Source: M3007 sp964621185 (GTDB lineage: Bacteria > Bacteroidota > Bacteroidia > Chitinophagales > Saprospiraceae). Taken from it: a DNA stretch of 64,000 bases. The notes under the pieces were generated by a model. It ran no database searches and had not been told where the DNA came from. It worked only from the letters and a program-made list of their open reading frames with translations. Positions 42,514 to 50,567 of this stretch are shown here, one piece after another; the first letter of the stretch is position 1; every line of letters starts with the position of its first letter. The translations under genes and the position numbers were made by a program. The DNA lies in contig CAZULM010000030.1 in NCBI GenBank assembly GCA_964621185.1, positions 1 through 64,000 on the forward strand. The letters run 5' to 3'.

Positions 42514-45500
42514 CTACAACCGCTCAAAATCCTTAAACAACGAGTACCGCACCGCCTCCACTTTTTCCCGATACCCCACCCACTGCTTTTCAAAAAGCGC
42601 GTTCACCATTTCGATCAGTGCATCAGCGTCGCTTTTGGCGGTGGCGATGGCCACTTTCGTGGTGCTGTTGGGCGCACCTTCGTTGCCATTGATGTATCCG
42701 AATGCCTTCCAGAGCTTGGCGTTCATGTTGTCGGGATTGCGCTTTATGCCTTTTTCTTCTTTGTGTTGGAAGAATTTCTCTTTTAGCACCGTAATAGAGT
42801 CTTTGATGGCCGAGCCGAGTTTGTTTACCGCTTTTTTGGTGCTGTCCGGCACGTTGACGAACTGCCCTTCCACCAGGCCGATGGTTTTTTCCGCCTCTTT
42901 CAAGCGGTCGTAGGCCTTGGAAAGCCGCTCCACCGTGGCATACAGGTCGCGGGTGGCCGCGGCTTTGGCAGCTTTGTCGGCAGCAGAAACCCTGAGGCGC
43001 GGGTCGTCCATCACTTTTACCAACACCGAATCCGTCCAATCCATGTATTTCACCTTCACCCAGTAATCGCCCGCCGGCACCCTTGGTCCTCCTCCCGGCT
43101 CCTGTTGGTCGGGAGAAGGCTCGTTTTTGGAAGGGAAGCGCACGCCTTTCGTGTCCATGTTCCACCAGATATTGGAGCTGAAGGCGCTGTCAAGCTCGGT
43201 TTTGAAGCGCCGCAGCGTATCGCCCTGCATGGATAAGACCACTACCGCTGCTTTTTCTTTTTTCTTCTCGGCGCCGCCCCTGCCTTTTTTCTCTTTTCCC
43301 TTGTCCTCCTTGTCTTTCTTTTCTTTCTCCTCCTTCTCTACCTTGCCCCTTGTTTCTTGCCCCTTGCCCTTTGCCTCTTCTTGCCCCTTGCCCTTTGCCT
43401 CTTGCCCCTTGCCCTTTGCCTCTTCTCGCCCCTTGCCCTTTGCCCCTTGCTCCCCCGGTTTTACCCAAACCGGGATCCTTACCGCAGTTCCTTTGTTATC
43501 TCCCTGATACACAGCATCTACGGCGAACCGCGGCCCGTCGAAGGAGCGGAATTCCGCGTGTATGCCTGGTTGTGCGGCAAACAGTTTGAACGGTTCGTCG
43601 AGCATGGCGGCGCCGTGCTGTGCGAGCGCGCGAAGGGGCGCGAGGTTATCGAGTATCCAGATTGCGCGGCCAAAGGTGCCCAGCACCAGGTCGCCGTCGC
43701 GCTGTTGAATCTTCATGTCGTACACCGGCACGGATGGAAAGGTCTCGCCGGGCCATTTCACCCAGTTTTCCCCGTAGTTGATGGAAACGTACAGGCCTTG
43801 GTCGGTGCCGAGGAACAGCAACGCTGGCGCCTCGGGATCCTGCACCATGGAGAGGCAGAAATTGCCGCCATTGGCGCCGTTCGGTGCCGGCATGTTTTTG
43901 GGAGAGGCCAAGCGTTTCCAGGTTTTGCCGAAATCGGCGGTGTGGTAGAGGTAGGGCGCGAAGTCGTTCTGGCGGTAGTTGTTTAGCACGACGAAGGCCT
44001 CCCCGGCATTTTTTGCCGAGCTTTCGATGGCGGGTATCCACGCAGCTTTCGGGGCTTCGGGGAGCTTGGGGCCGACGTTTTCCCAGGTCTTTCCGCCGTC
44101 GCGGGTGAGCTGTACGTTGCCGTCGTCGGTGCCGGCCCAGATCACCCCGCGCTCCACCGAGGAGGGGCTGATGGCGATGACAGTGCAGTGGTTTTCGGCG
44201 TTGGTGGCGTCGTAGGTGAGGCCGCCGGAGATGTCCTGGTGCAGTTTTGAGGTATCGTTGGTGCTCAGGTCGGGGCTGATGATCTGCCAGGTTTGGCCCA
44301 GGTCGGTGGAATGGTGGATGAACTGCGAGCCGAAATAAATCCCGTGGGGCTGGAAGGGGTCTTGTGCCAGCGGGGCGTTCCAGTTGAAGCGGAGCTCTGT
44401 TTTCCCGTCGGGGTGCAAGGGCTTTATGTAGCGGCTGTCGCCGGTTTTGCGGTCGATATAGCTCAACTCGCCGCCTTGCGACTCTGAAAACACATATCGT
44501 GCGTCATCCTTGCGGGGCATAGTCTCGAATCCGTCGCCAAAATTAACTTCTTGCCAATCGGAATTGCGGATGCCGCCCGATTTCCAAACGGCCGAGGGGC
44601 CTACCCAGGAGCCGTTGTCCTGCAAGCCGCCATACACATTGTAAGGCCATTCGTTGTCGGTCTCTACGTGGTAAAACTGCCCGACGGGGATGTTCTCGGC
44701 GTAGCGCCAGGTTTTGCCGCGGTCGAGGGTGATGTTCAAGCCGCCGTCGTTGCCGTTGATGATGTAGTTGGGGTTGTCGGGGCTGATCCAGAACGCGTGG
44801 TGGTCGGGGTGGATGGTCCAGCCGGCGAATGTTTCAAAGGTTTTGCCCCCGTCTTCGCTTTTGGCGATGTAAGTAAAGATAGAATACACGCGGTTTTCGT
44901 TGCTGGGATCGACGTATATCTCTCCGTAGTAAAATGGCCGGTCGCCCATGCCTTTGGTGGCCATCTTCTGCCATTTTCGGCCGCCATCGGCACTTTTGTA
45001 TAGGGCGTTTTCCTTCGCTTCTACCAGTGCGTACACGATGTCGGGATTGCTTTTTGCGACAGCCAGGCCCATGCGGCCGAGTTCGCCTTCTGGCAGGCCA
45101 TCCTTTTCGGACCGTTTTTCCCAGGTTTCGCCGGCATCGTAGCTGACGTAGAGGCCGGACCCCTTGCCGCCCGACTTGAAGAACCAAGGCCAGCGGCGGT
45201 ATTCCCACATGGCCGCGAAGAGCTTGTTGGGGTTCTGGGGGTCGGCAACCAGCTCGGCGCAGCCGGTCAGGTCGTTGACGTACAGTACTTTTTTCCAGTT
45301 TTTGCCGCCGTCGGTGGTTTTAAAGACGCCGCGTTCTTCTGTCGGGCCGTTGGTGGAGCCGAGCGATGCGACGAAGGCTATGTCCGGGTTGTCGCGGTGC
45401 AATATGATGCGGTGTATGGTGCGGGTATTGGGCAGGCCCATGAACACCCAGTCCTGGCCGCCGTTGATGGTCTTGAAGATGCCCACGCCAAAATTCTGGG

Positions 45501-45849
45501 AATTCCGCGGGTTGCCTTCGCCGGTGCCCACCCATATTTCGTCGGGGTTGCGCGGGTTCACGGCGATGGCGCCGATACTTTGAGTCGGGGCTTTGTCGAA
45601 AATGGGCTGCCAGTTGGTGCCGCCACTGGTGCTGCGCCACACGCCGCCCGACGCCGCGCACGCGTAAATGACTTCTGGCCGGGTGGGATCGACTGCGATG
45701 GCGGTAATGCGGCCCGACATGGCGCCCGGGCCGATGCTGCGGATATTGACGGCTTTCAATATTTCATCGGTAAAGGCAGGCTTTTCATTTTGGGCGAGCA
45801 AGCTGCAACAGCAGGCGAAAAACAAGAGCGACAGGGAAAAATTTTTCAT
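42514..45849 (-). CDS. Secreted sortilin/BNR-repeat ('glycosyl hydrolase'-annotated) propeller protein
   Basis: The protein has 1111 residues. After a signal peptide (1-19), about ten Asp-box/VPS10-like blades run to about residue 750 (for example GGVWRSTSGGTNW, FKTTDGGKNWKK, YVSYDAGETWE, DFGKTWK). The blades resemble BNR/sortilin domains; no sialidase catalytic triad was confirmed. A low-complexity Lys/Gly/Glu/Gln linker (about 799-873) follows, partly built from heptanucleotide repeats. The C-terminal part (about 880-1111) is helical. Automatic annotation often calls such proteins glycosyl hydrolases, which the sequence does not prove. No T9SS tail is present. Confidence 0.82.
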   Translation of the reverse strand: MKNFSLSLLFFACCCSLLAQNEKPAFTDEILKAVNIRSIGPGAMSGRITAIAVDPTRPEVIYACAASGGVWRSTSGGTNWQPIFDKAPTQSIGAIAVNPRNPDEIWVGTGEGNPRNSQNFGVGIFKTINGGQDWVFMGLPNTRTIHRIILHRDNPDIAFVASLGSTNGPTEERGVFKTTDGGKNWKKVLYVNDLTGCAELVADPQNPNKLFAAMWEYRRWPWFFKSGGKGSGLYVSYDAGETWEKRSEKDGLPEGELGRMGLAVAKSNPDIVYALVEAKENALYKSADGGRKWQKMATKGMGDRPFYYGEIYVDPSNENRVYSIFTYIAKSEDGGKTFETFAGWTIHPDHHAFWISPDNPNYIINGNDGGLNITLDRGKTWRYAENIPVGQFYHVETDNEWPYNVYGGLQDNGSWVGPSAVWKSGGIRNSDWQEVNFGDGFETMPRKDDARYVFSESQGGELSYIDRKTGDSRYIKPLHPDGKTELRFNWNAPLAQDPFQPHGIYFGSQFIHHSTDLGQTWQIISPDLSTNDTSKLHQDISGGLTYDATNAENHCTVIAISPSSVERGVIWAGTDDGNVQLTRDGGKTWENVGPKLPEAPKAAWIPAIESSAKNAGEAFVVLNNYRQNDFAPYLYHTADFGKTWKRLASPKNMPAPNGANGGNFCLSMVQDPEAPALLFLGTDQGLYVSINYGENWVKWPGETFPSVPVYDMKIQQRDGDLVLGTFGRAIWILDNLAPLRALAQHGAAMLDEPFKLFAAQPGIHAEFRSFDGPRFAVDAVYQGDNKGTAVRIPVWVKPGEQGAKGKGREEAKGKGQEAKGKGQEEAKGKGQETRGKVEKEEKEKKDKEDKGKEKKGRGGAEKKKEKAAVVVLSMQGDTLRRFKTELDSAFSSNIWWNMDTKGVRFPSKNEPSPDQQEPGGGPRVPAGDYWVKVKYMDWTDSVLVKVMDDPRLRVSAADKAAKAAATRDLYATVERLSKAYDRLKEAEKTIGLVEGQFVNVPDSTKKAVNKLGSAIKDSITVLKEKFFQHKEEKGIKRNPDNMNAKLWKAFGYINGNEGAPNSTTKVAIATAKSDADALIEMVNALFEKQWVGYREKVEAVRYSLFKDFERL
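43343..43453. repeat. Heptanucleotide array TTGCCYY inside a coding region
   Basis: Fifteen units of TTGCC(C/T)(C/T) and close variants are interrupted by two TTC triplets (111 bp). Three heptamers make 21 bp, so the array stays in frame and encodes a repeated EAKGKGQ peptide in the propeller protein linker. See also the heptamer array at 50319-50530. Confidence 0.9.
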
Positions 45850-46043
45850 TAAATAAAAATGTTTAGCGGTCGCAAAACTCAGAAAACAGCGGGAAAATCC
45901 GGCATGGATTCCTTTTTTTCGATGAAATGGGCCAGTTTTGTTGTCAATGAAACAGGCTTTTCCAGGGGTTTAGGCTCATTTTAAGTGGATTGACCCCTCA
46001 CTACTGGCCCTGTTTCGCGCAGATTTCACGCAGATTTCTCTTT

Positions 46044-46093
46044 ACAGATTTTACGCAGAAAAAATCTGTGTTTTTTTTCTGCGCAAAATCTGT
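46044..46093. repeat. Inverted repeat in the 292-bp gap before the YdjM-like gene
   Basis: ACAGATTTTACGCAGAAAAA (46044-46063) pairs with TTTTTCTGCGCAAAATCTGT (46074-46093) with one mismatch. Nearby GCAGATTTC repeats extend it. The rest of 45850-46141 shows no gene. The sequence may terminate transcription from either side. Confidence 0.6.
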
Positions 46094-46141
46094 GCGAAAT
46101 AAAATGTCAGGCTGTGCGGGTTTCGCCGTTCTTTTGCGGCT

Positions 46142-46690
46142 ATGGCATCCATATTTGGCCACATAGCGGCTTCCACCGCCCTGGGCTACAGTTTCTTCCC
46201 CAAACATACCCGCCTGGCCACCCTGCTGCTGGCGGGGTTTTGCGCCTTTGCGCCCGACCTCGACGTGCTGGCGTTTCGCTATGGCGTCCCTTACGAAAGC
46301 CAGTGGGGGCATCGGGGCTGGACGCATTCCGTCGTTTTTGCCGTCGGGTTTGGGGGGCTTATGTACTTGCTGCTCAAGCTTTTAAGCCCCAAAAACACCA
46401 TAAGCTGCCGGACGGGCATCTGGCTCATGCTCAGCACCCTCTCCCACCCTATGTTAGACATGATGACCAACGGGGGCCGTGGCTGCGCGCTTTGGTGGCC
46501 GTTCAGCACGGAGCGCATCTTTTTCCCTTTTCGGCCCATTTTGGTGTCGCCCATGAGCGTGGGCGGCTTTATGGGCGAATGGGGGCTGCGGGTCCTGCTG
46601 AGCGAGCTGTTTTGGATCGGGGTGCCGGCGCTGGTGATGGTGTGGGCGTTCAGACCCCGCCCCGGCCCGGCCCCTTCGGGGAGGGGGTGA
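46142..46690 (+). CDS. YdjM/DUF457-like membrane metal-dependent hydrolase
   Basis: The protein has 182 residues and about four membrane segments. Family motifs are GHIAASTALGY, FCAFAPDLDVLAF, GHRGWTHSV and LSHPMLDMMTNGG, with His and Asp residues expected to bind metal. The biochemical reaction of this family is not known; E. coli YdjM is induced by DNA damage. The last about 12 residues (RPRPGPAPSGRG) are encoded by a GC-rich repeat that recurs as a hairpin 46731-46772, so the C-terminus seems to come from the repeat. A TTCTTTTGCGGC box lies just before ATG 46142. Confidence 0.85.
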   Translation: MASIFGHIAASTALGYSFFPKHTRLATLLLAGFCAFAPDLDVLAFRYGVPYESQWGHRGWTHSVVFAVGFGGLMYLLLKLLSPKNTISCRTGIWLMLSTLSHPMLDMMTNGGRGCALWWPFSTERIFFPFRPILVSPMSVGGFMGEWGLRVLLSELFWIGVPALVMVWAFRPRPGPAPSGRG

Positions 46691-46730
46691 CATCCTGCTT
46701 CGCTTAGGCATTTCGGGCACCTTGGCATGA

Positions 46731-46772
46731 CCCCGCCCCGGCCCTCCCTCTTCGGGGAGGGCCGGGGCGGGG
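46731..46772. repeat. GC-rich perfect 18-bp hairpin
   Basis: CCCCGCCCCGGCCCTCCC (46731-46748) and its exact complement (46755-46772) flank the loop TCTTCG; TTTAAATA follows. It probably works as a terminator of the YdjM-like gene. A related copy lies at 46654-46690 inside that gene's 3' end. Confidence 0.75.
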
Positions 46773-46804
46773 TTTAAATAATTCCCAACAACCCCTTACT
46801 TTTG
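46773..46804 (+). promoter_or_regulatory. Candidate promoter of aspartate kinase gene
   Basis: TTTA (46773-46776), a 20-nt spacer and perfect TACTTTTG (46797-46804). The leader to the ATG at 46841 would be about 30 nt. Confidence 0.5.
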
Positions 46805-46840
46805 CGCCCTTAAAATTTAAAAATCGACCTAAGTCAACGG

Positions 46841-48148
46841 ATGAAAGTATTCAAGTTTGGAGGGGCAAGCCTCAAAGATGCTGCCAACATCAAGAACGTA
46901 GCCAGTATCCTGCAACGCTACCAAAAGGATTCTTTGGTCATAATCGTATCTGCAACGGGCAAAACGACCAATGCCCTGGAAGCGGTTGTCGAGGCGCACG
47001 CCAAGCAAACCGGGGAAGCGCAAAGCCTGTACAACAGCTTCAAAGAGAACCACTACGCCATCATGCGGGAGCTATTTGACGCCAACGACAAGGTGTTCAC
47101 GGAGGTGAACGACACCTTCGTGGAAGGCGAATGGGTGCTGGAAGAGCCGCCCGCGGAAAACTACGATTACATGTACGACCAGTTGGTGTGCATGGGCGAG
47201 CTGGTGTCTTCCAAAATAGTGGCCGCTTACCTCAACAAGATCGGGCTGCCCACAAGCTGGCTCGACGCCCGCGACGTCATCGCCACCGACAACACCTACC
47301 GGGAAGGCTGGGTGATCTGGGACAAAACCAAGGCCAATGCCCAAAAGATCGTGCCGCCCATGTTGGAAAAGACCCTTTTCGTCATAACCCAGGGATTTAT
47401 CGGCAGCACCTCCGAAAATTTCACCACCACGTTGGGGCGGGAGGGCTCCGACTACTCCGCTGCCATTTTCTCCCACTGCCTCGATGCCGAGAGCATGAGC
47501 ATCTGGAAAGATGTGCCGGGCGTGCTGAACGCCGACCCCAGGGTGTTCGACAACACCGTGAAACTCGACAGGCTTTCGTACAAAGAAGCTATAGAGATGA
47601 CCTATTACGGCGCGCAGGTGATTCACCCCAAGACCATCAAACCGCTCCAGAACAAGAACATACCCATGTTCGTCAAGTCGTTTTTGGACCCCACCGCGCC
47701 CGGCACCGAGATCAGCAGCGACGCAGACGACCTTTACCCGCCCATCATCGTGCTGGAAAAGAACCAGGCGTTGATGCACATCAGCACGCTCGACTATTCT
47801 TTCGTTGCGGAGCACCACATGGCGCGGCTGTTCAAGATGGCCGCCGACCTGCGCATCTTCGTCAACATGATGCAGAACACCGCCGTCAGCTTCACAATCT
47901 GCGTGCCGTATGTCGCCGACCGTATAGAGACATTTATCGACGGCATTTCGGATGAATTCAAGGTCAAGATCGAAACCGGGCTGGAGCTCATCACCATCCG
48001 CCACTACACGGAGGAGACGATCGCGAGCTTGAAAAAGAACAAGATCGTGCTGTTCGAGGAGCGCATCCGCAACATGCTGCACATGGTGGTGAAAAACGTG
48101 CCGCTCATCGAAAGGAAAGCGGTAGAAATTGCCGGCTCGAAAGCATGA
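46841..48148 (+). CDS. Aspartate kinase (monofunctional)
   Basis: The protein has 435 residues. The N-terminal kinase domain has KFGGASLKDA (4-13), IIVSATGKTTNAL, TQGFIGS and TTLGREGSDYSAA; the EMTYYGAQVIHPKT segment ends it. The C-terminal about 130 residues form the ACT-like region. It phosphorylates aspartate, the first step to lysine, threonine and methionine. The length excludes a fused homoserine dehydrogenase. The ThrA/LysC subtype and feedback inhibitor cannot be told. The next gene starts 40 bp downstream. Confidence 0.93.
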   Translation: MKVFKFGGASLKDAANIKNVASILQRYQKDSLVIIVSATGKTTNALEAVVEAHAKQTGEAQSLYNSFKENHYAIMRELFDANDKVFTEVNDTFVEGEWVLEEPPAENYDYMYDQLVCMGELVSSKIVAAYLNKIGLPTSWLDARDVIATDNTYREGWVIWDKTKANAQKIVPPMLEKTLFVITQGFIGSTSENFTTTLGREGSDYSAAIFSHCLDAESMSIWKDVPGVLNADPRVFDNTVKLDRLSYKEAIEMTYYGAQVIHPKTIKPLQNKNIPMFVKSFLDPTAPGTEISSDADDLYPPIIVLEKNQALMHISTLDYSFVAEHHMARLFKMAADLRIFVNMMQNTAVSFTICVPYVADRIETFIDGISDEFKVKIETGLELITIRHYTEETIASLKKNKIVLFEERIRNMLHMVVKNVPLIERKAVEIAGSKA

Positions 48149-48188
48149 AGTAAAAACCATTCCGGCGTTTTTGCTGTTTCCTTGTCCT

Positions 48189-49877
48189 ATGCATCGTGAT
48201 TACCTCGTCATTTCCGGTCTGGCTTTGCTGTTCTTTGTCCCATGCTTAGGCGGCGTGCACCTGTTCGATTGGGACGAGATCAACTTTGCCGAATGTGCGC
48301 GGGAGATGATCGTGACGGGCAACTGGATGCAGCCACAGATCGATTTTGAGCCGTTTTGGGAAAAGCCTCCCCTGTTTTTCTGGATGCAGGCTGCCAGCAT
48401 GAAGCTGTTTGGCATAAACGAGTTCGCCGCCCGTTTCGCGAATGCCTTGTGTGGCTGGGCCACCATGTTGCTGGTGTATCATATCGGCTCCCGGTTGCAC
48501 GACCGGCTCTTGGGCTGGCTCTGGGCCCTGGCTTGGCTGGGCAGTGTTTTGCCGCACCTGTACTTCAAGAGCGGCATCATCGACCCCTGGTTCAATTTTT
48601 TCACGTTTTTGGGGCTGTACGGTTTTATTGAGTTTCGCTGGCGTTTTTTTACCCACCATTCCAGCATGTCTTTTTGGCACAGGTATCGGCATCTGATACT
48701 TGGGGGCAGCATTTTGGGCTTGGCAATCCTGACAAAAGGGCCGACGGCCTATCTGATCGCAACGCTTGTCATTGGCTTGTACTGGGCGAAATACCGTTTC
48801 AAGGGCCGCGGGTACTTCAAGCACTTTGCCCTGTTCTCCGTGCACGCCTTATTAGCGGCCTTGCTGTGGTTTGGTGCGGAAATAGCCTTGAACGGCACCT
48901 GGTTCGTGCAGGAATTCCTGTCATACCAGGTCCGGCTGTTCAGTACGCCCGACAGTGGGCACGGCGGTTTCATGGGGTATCATTTCGTGGTGCTGCTGGT
49001 CGGTTGTTTCCCCATTTCCGTTTTTGCCCTGACCAATCTTTGGGGCGACCGGCAATGCGAGCGCGAGGTGTTGGAGAGCGATACCCTGGCGGCTTGCAAA
49101 CAATGCGACTTCGGCACCTGGATGCAGCTCCTCTTTTGGGTGGTGCTTGTCTTGTTCAGCATCGTGCGCACCAAAATACTGCACTATTCCTCCTTGGCTT
49201 ATTTCCCCCTCACCTATCTGGGCGCGGTCACGGTATGGAGGGCCATCCGCTGGGGCACCTTTCCGCGCATCATCGGGTACGTGCTGCCGCTGCTCGGCAT
49301 GGTATTGGGCGCTGCAGTGGCCATCTTGCCCTGGTTGGGGCAAAACCTGGATCTCATAAAACCCCTGTTCCAAAAAGATGCCTTTGCCATAGCCAACTTG
49401 GAAGCCGACGTACAATGGCAATTGTGGCAAGGCATCCCTGGCATCGTCCTGGTCGCTGCCAGCGTGGCAGGCGCCTATTACTGGTTTAAAATGAAAGGAT
49501 GGCAATCGGCACAGGTCATGTTGGCGGGCGGGGCAGTGTTCACTGCGCTGACCCTCGTGCTCATCGTGCCGCACATCGAAGGATACAGCCAGCGGGCGGC
49601 TGTCGAATACTACGAAAGCAAATGCGGCCACGACTGCTTTGTGCGGCCCGTGGGCTTTAAAAGTTATGCACACCTTTTTTATACCTGCAAACAAGACCCG
49701 GGCAGCGACAAAACCTTGGACGATTATGCCAACCTGGCATTCGGAAACCCTGGGAAAGATGCCTGTTTCGTAGCAAAAATCAACAACCTGGGCGATTTGC
49801 CCAATCTCCCAGGCTGCCGAGAGGTGTACCGGAAGAACGGGTTCGTGTTCTTCGAAAAGCCATTAGTGCCACAATGA
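48189..49877 (+). CDS. Glycosyltransferase family 39/ArnT-like membrane protein
   Basis: The protein has 562 residues and about 11-12 hydrophobic segments. Near the N-terminus, after the first helix, DWDEINFAECAREM has the conserved acidic residue of GT-C enzymes (PMT/ArnT), and FWEKPPLFFWM is the typical following motif. GT-C enzymes move sugars from polyprenyl-phosphate donors onto lipid A, protein or glycan on the outer face of the inner membrane. The acceptor here is unknown. ATG 48189 is used; an earlier in-frame ATG at 48129 would overlap the aspartate kinase gene and add a non-membrane tail. The two genes may be co-transcribed by chance. Confidence 0.85.
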   Translation: MHRDYLVISGLALLFFVPCLGGVHLFDWDEINFAECAREMIVTGNWMQPQIDFEPFWEKPPLFFWMQAASMKLFGINEFAARFANALCGWATMLLVYHIGSRLHDRLLGWLWALAWLGSVLPHLYFKSGIIDPWFNFFTFLGLYGFIEFRWRFFTHHSSMSFWHRYRHLILGGSILGLAILTKGPTAYLIATLVIGLYWAKYRFKGRGYFKHFALFSVHALLAALLWFGAEIALNGTWFVQEFLSYQVRLFSTPDSGHGGFMGYHFVVLLVGCFPISVFALTNLWGDRQCEREVLESDTLAACKQCDFGTWMQLLFWVVLVLFSIVRTKILHYSSLAYFPLTYLGAVTVWRAIRWGTFPRIIGYVLPLLGMVLGAAVAILPWLGQNLDLIKPLFQKDAFAIANLEADVQWQLWQGIPGIVLVAASVAGAYYWFKMKGWQSAQVMLAGGAVFTALTLVLIVPHIEGYSQRAAVEYYESKCGHDCFVRPVGFKSYAHLFYTCKQDPGSDKTLDDYANLAFGNPGKDACFVAKINNLGDLPNLPGCREVYRKNGFVFFEKPLVPQ

Positions 49878-50039
49878 CCGCCAACAACAGGCGCACCTGA
49901 CAGCGCAACCCCGTTATAACTGAAAAATTGTCAGGAAATCTTTCATAGCACGAAGTTTGATGCACTGCTCCTGTCCGTATAAAATTTTGTTTTACGGCCT
50001 AAAATCTACATTCACCAAAACAATAAATAAATTCAACGT

Positions 50040-50312
50040 ATGAAACCAATCGCTGACCGTGTTATCGTAAAGCCAGCGCCCGCCGATGAGAAGACCAAAG
50101 GCGGCATCATCATCCCAGATACAGCCAAAGAAAAGCCCCAGCGCGGCGAAGTGATCGCTGTAGGCCCGGGCAAAACTGGTAAGGACGCCCATTCCATGAC
50201 CGTTCAAGTAGGCGACATCGTGCTCTACGGCAAATACTCCGGACAAGAAATCAGCTACGAAGGAAACGACTACCTCATTATGCGGGAGGAGGAAATCCTC
50301 GTAATACTTTAA
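50040..50312 (+). CDS. groS: Co-chaperonin GroES
   Basis: The protein has 90 residues, the normal GroES length. Motifs are KPIADRVIVKPA, the mobile loop KTKGGIIIPDTAKEKPQRGEV, VAVGPGKTG-type IAVGPGKTGKDAH, VQVGDIVLYGKYSGQE and DYLIMREEEILVIL at the end. It caps the GroEL ring during protein folding in the cytosol. It is followed by GroEL after 255 bp, most of it filled by a heptanucleotide repeat array. No CIRCE (HrcA) operator was found upstream. Confidence 0.97.
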   Translation: MKPIADRVIVKPAPADEKTKGGIIIPDTAKEKPQRGEVIAVGPGKTGKDAHSMTVQVGDIVLYGKYSGQEISYEGNDYLIMREEEILVIL

Positions 50313-50318
50313 GATGGT

Positions 50319-50530
50319 GGATACTGGATACTGGATACTGGATACTGGATGCTGGATACTGGATAATGGATACTATATACTAGAAACATCAGCATCCAGC
50401 ATCCAGAATCCAGCATCCAGCATCCAGCATCCAGCATCCAGCATCCAGAATCCAGCATCCAGAATCCAGTATCCAGAATCCAGCATCCAGTATCCAGCAT
50501 CCAGCATCCAGAATCCAGCATCCAGCATCC
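50319..50530. repeat. Inverted heptanucleotide array in groES-groEL spacer
   Basis: Nine units on the left (50319-50381) are GGAT(A/G)CT variants; twenty units on the right (50391-50530) are exactly AG(C/A/T)ATCC, with all variation at the third base. The two blocks are reverse complements of each other in unit sequence, separated by nine bases (AGAAACATC). The RNA could fold into a long hairpin. It starts 6 bp after the groES stop and ends 37 bp before the groEL ATG. Confidence 0.95.
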
Positions 50531-50567
50531 ATTAACACTAAATCATTAATTTCCAACTCAAAATAAC

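Noticed and set aside
42514..45849. Assignment as a real sialidase or glycosyl hydrolase
   Set aside because: Asp-box/VPS10-like repeats are seen, but the Arg triad and nucleophile Tyr of sialidases were not identified.
48129..48188. Earlier start for the glycosyltransferase
   Set aside because: The 20 extra residues are not conserved-looking, overlap the aspartate kinase end, and precede the natural first membrane helix.
49878..50039. CIRCE/HrcA operator upstream of groES
   Set aside because: The consensus TTAGCACTC-N9-GAGTGCTAA is not there; only partial AGCAC and GCACT elements are seen. A possible TTTG/TTTTG promoter is too weak to annotate.
50391..50530. CRISPR-like array of short repeats
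   Set aside because: The repeat unit is 7 bp with no spacers and no cas gene nearby; it is a tandem heptamer array.
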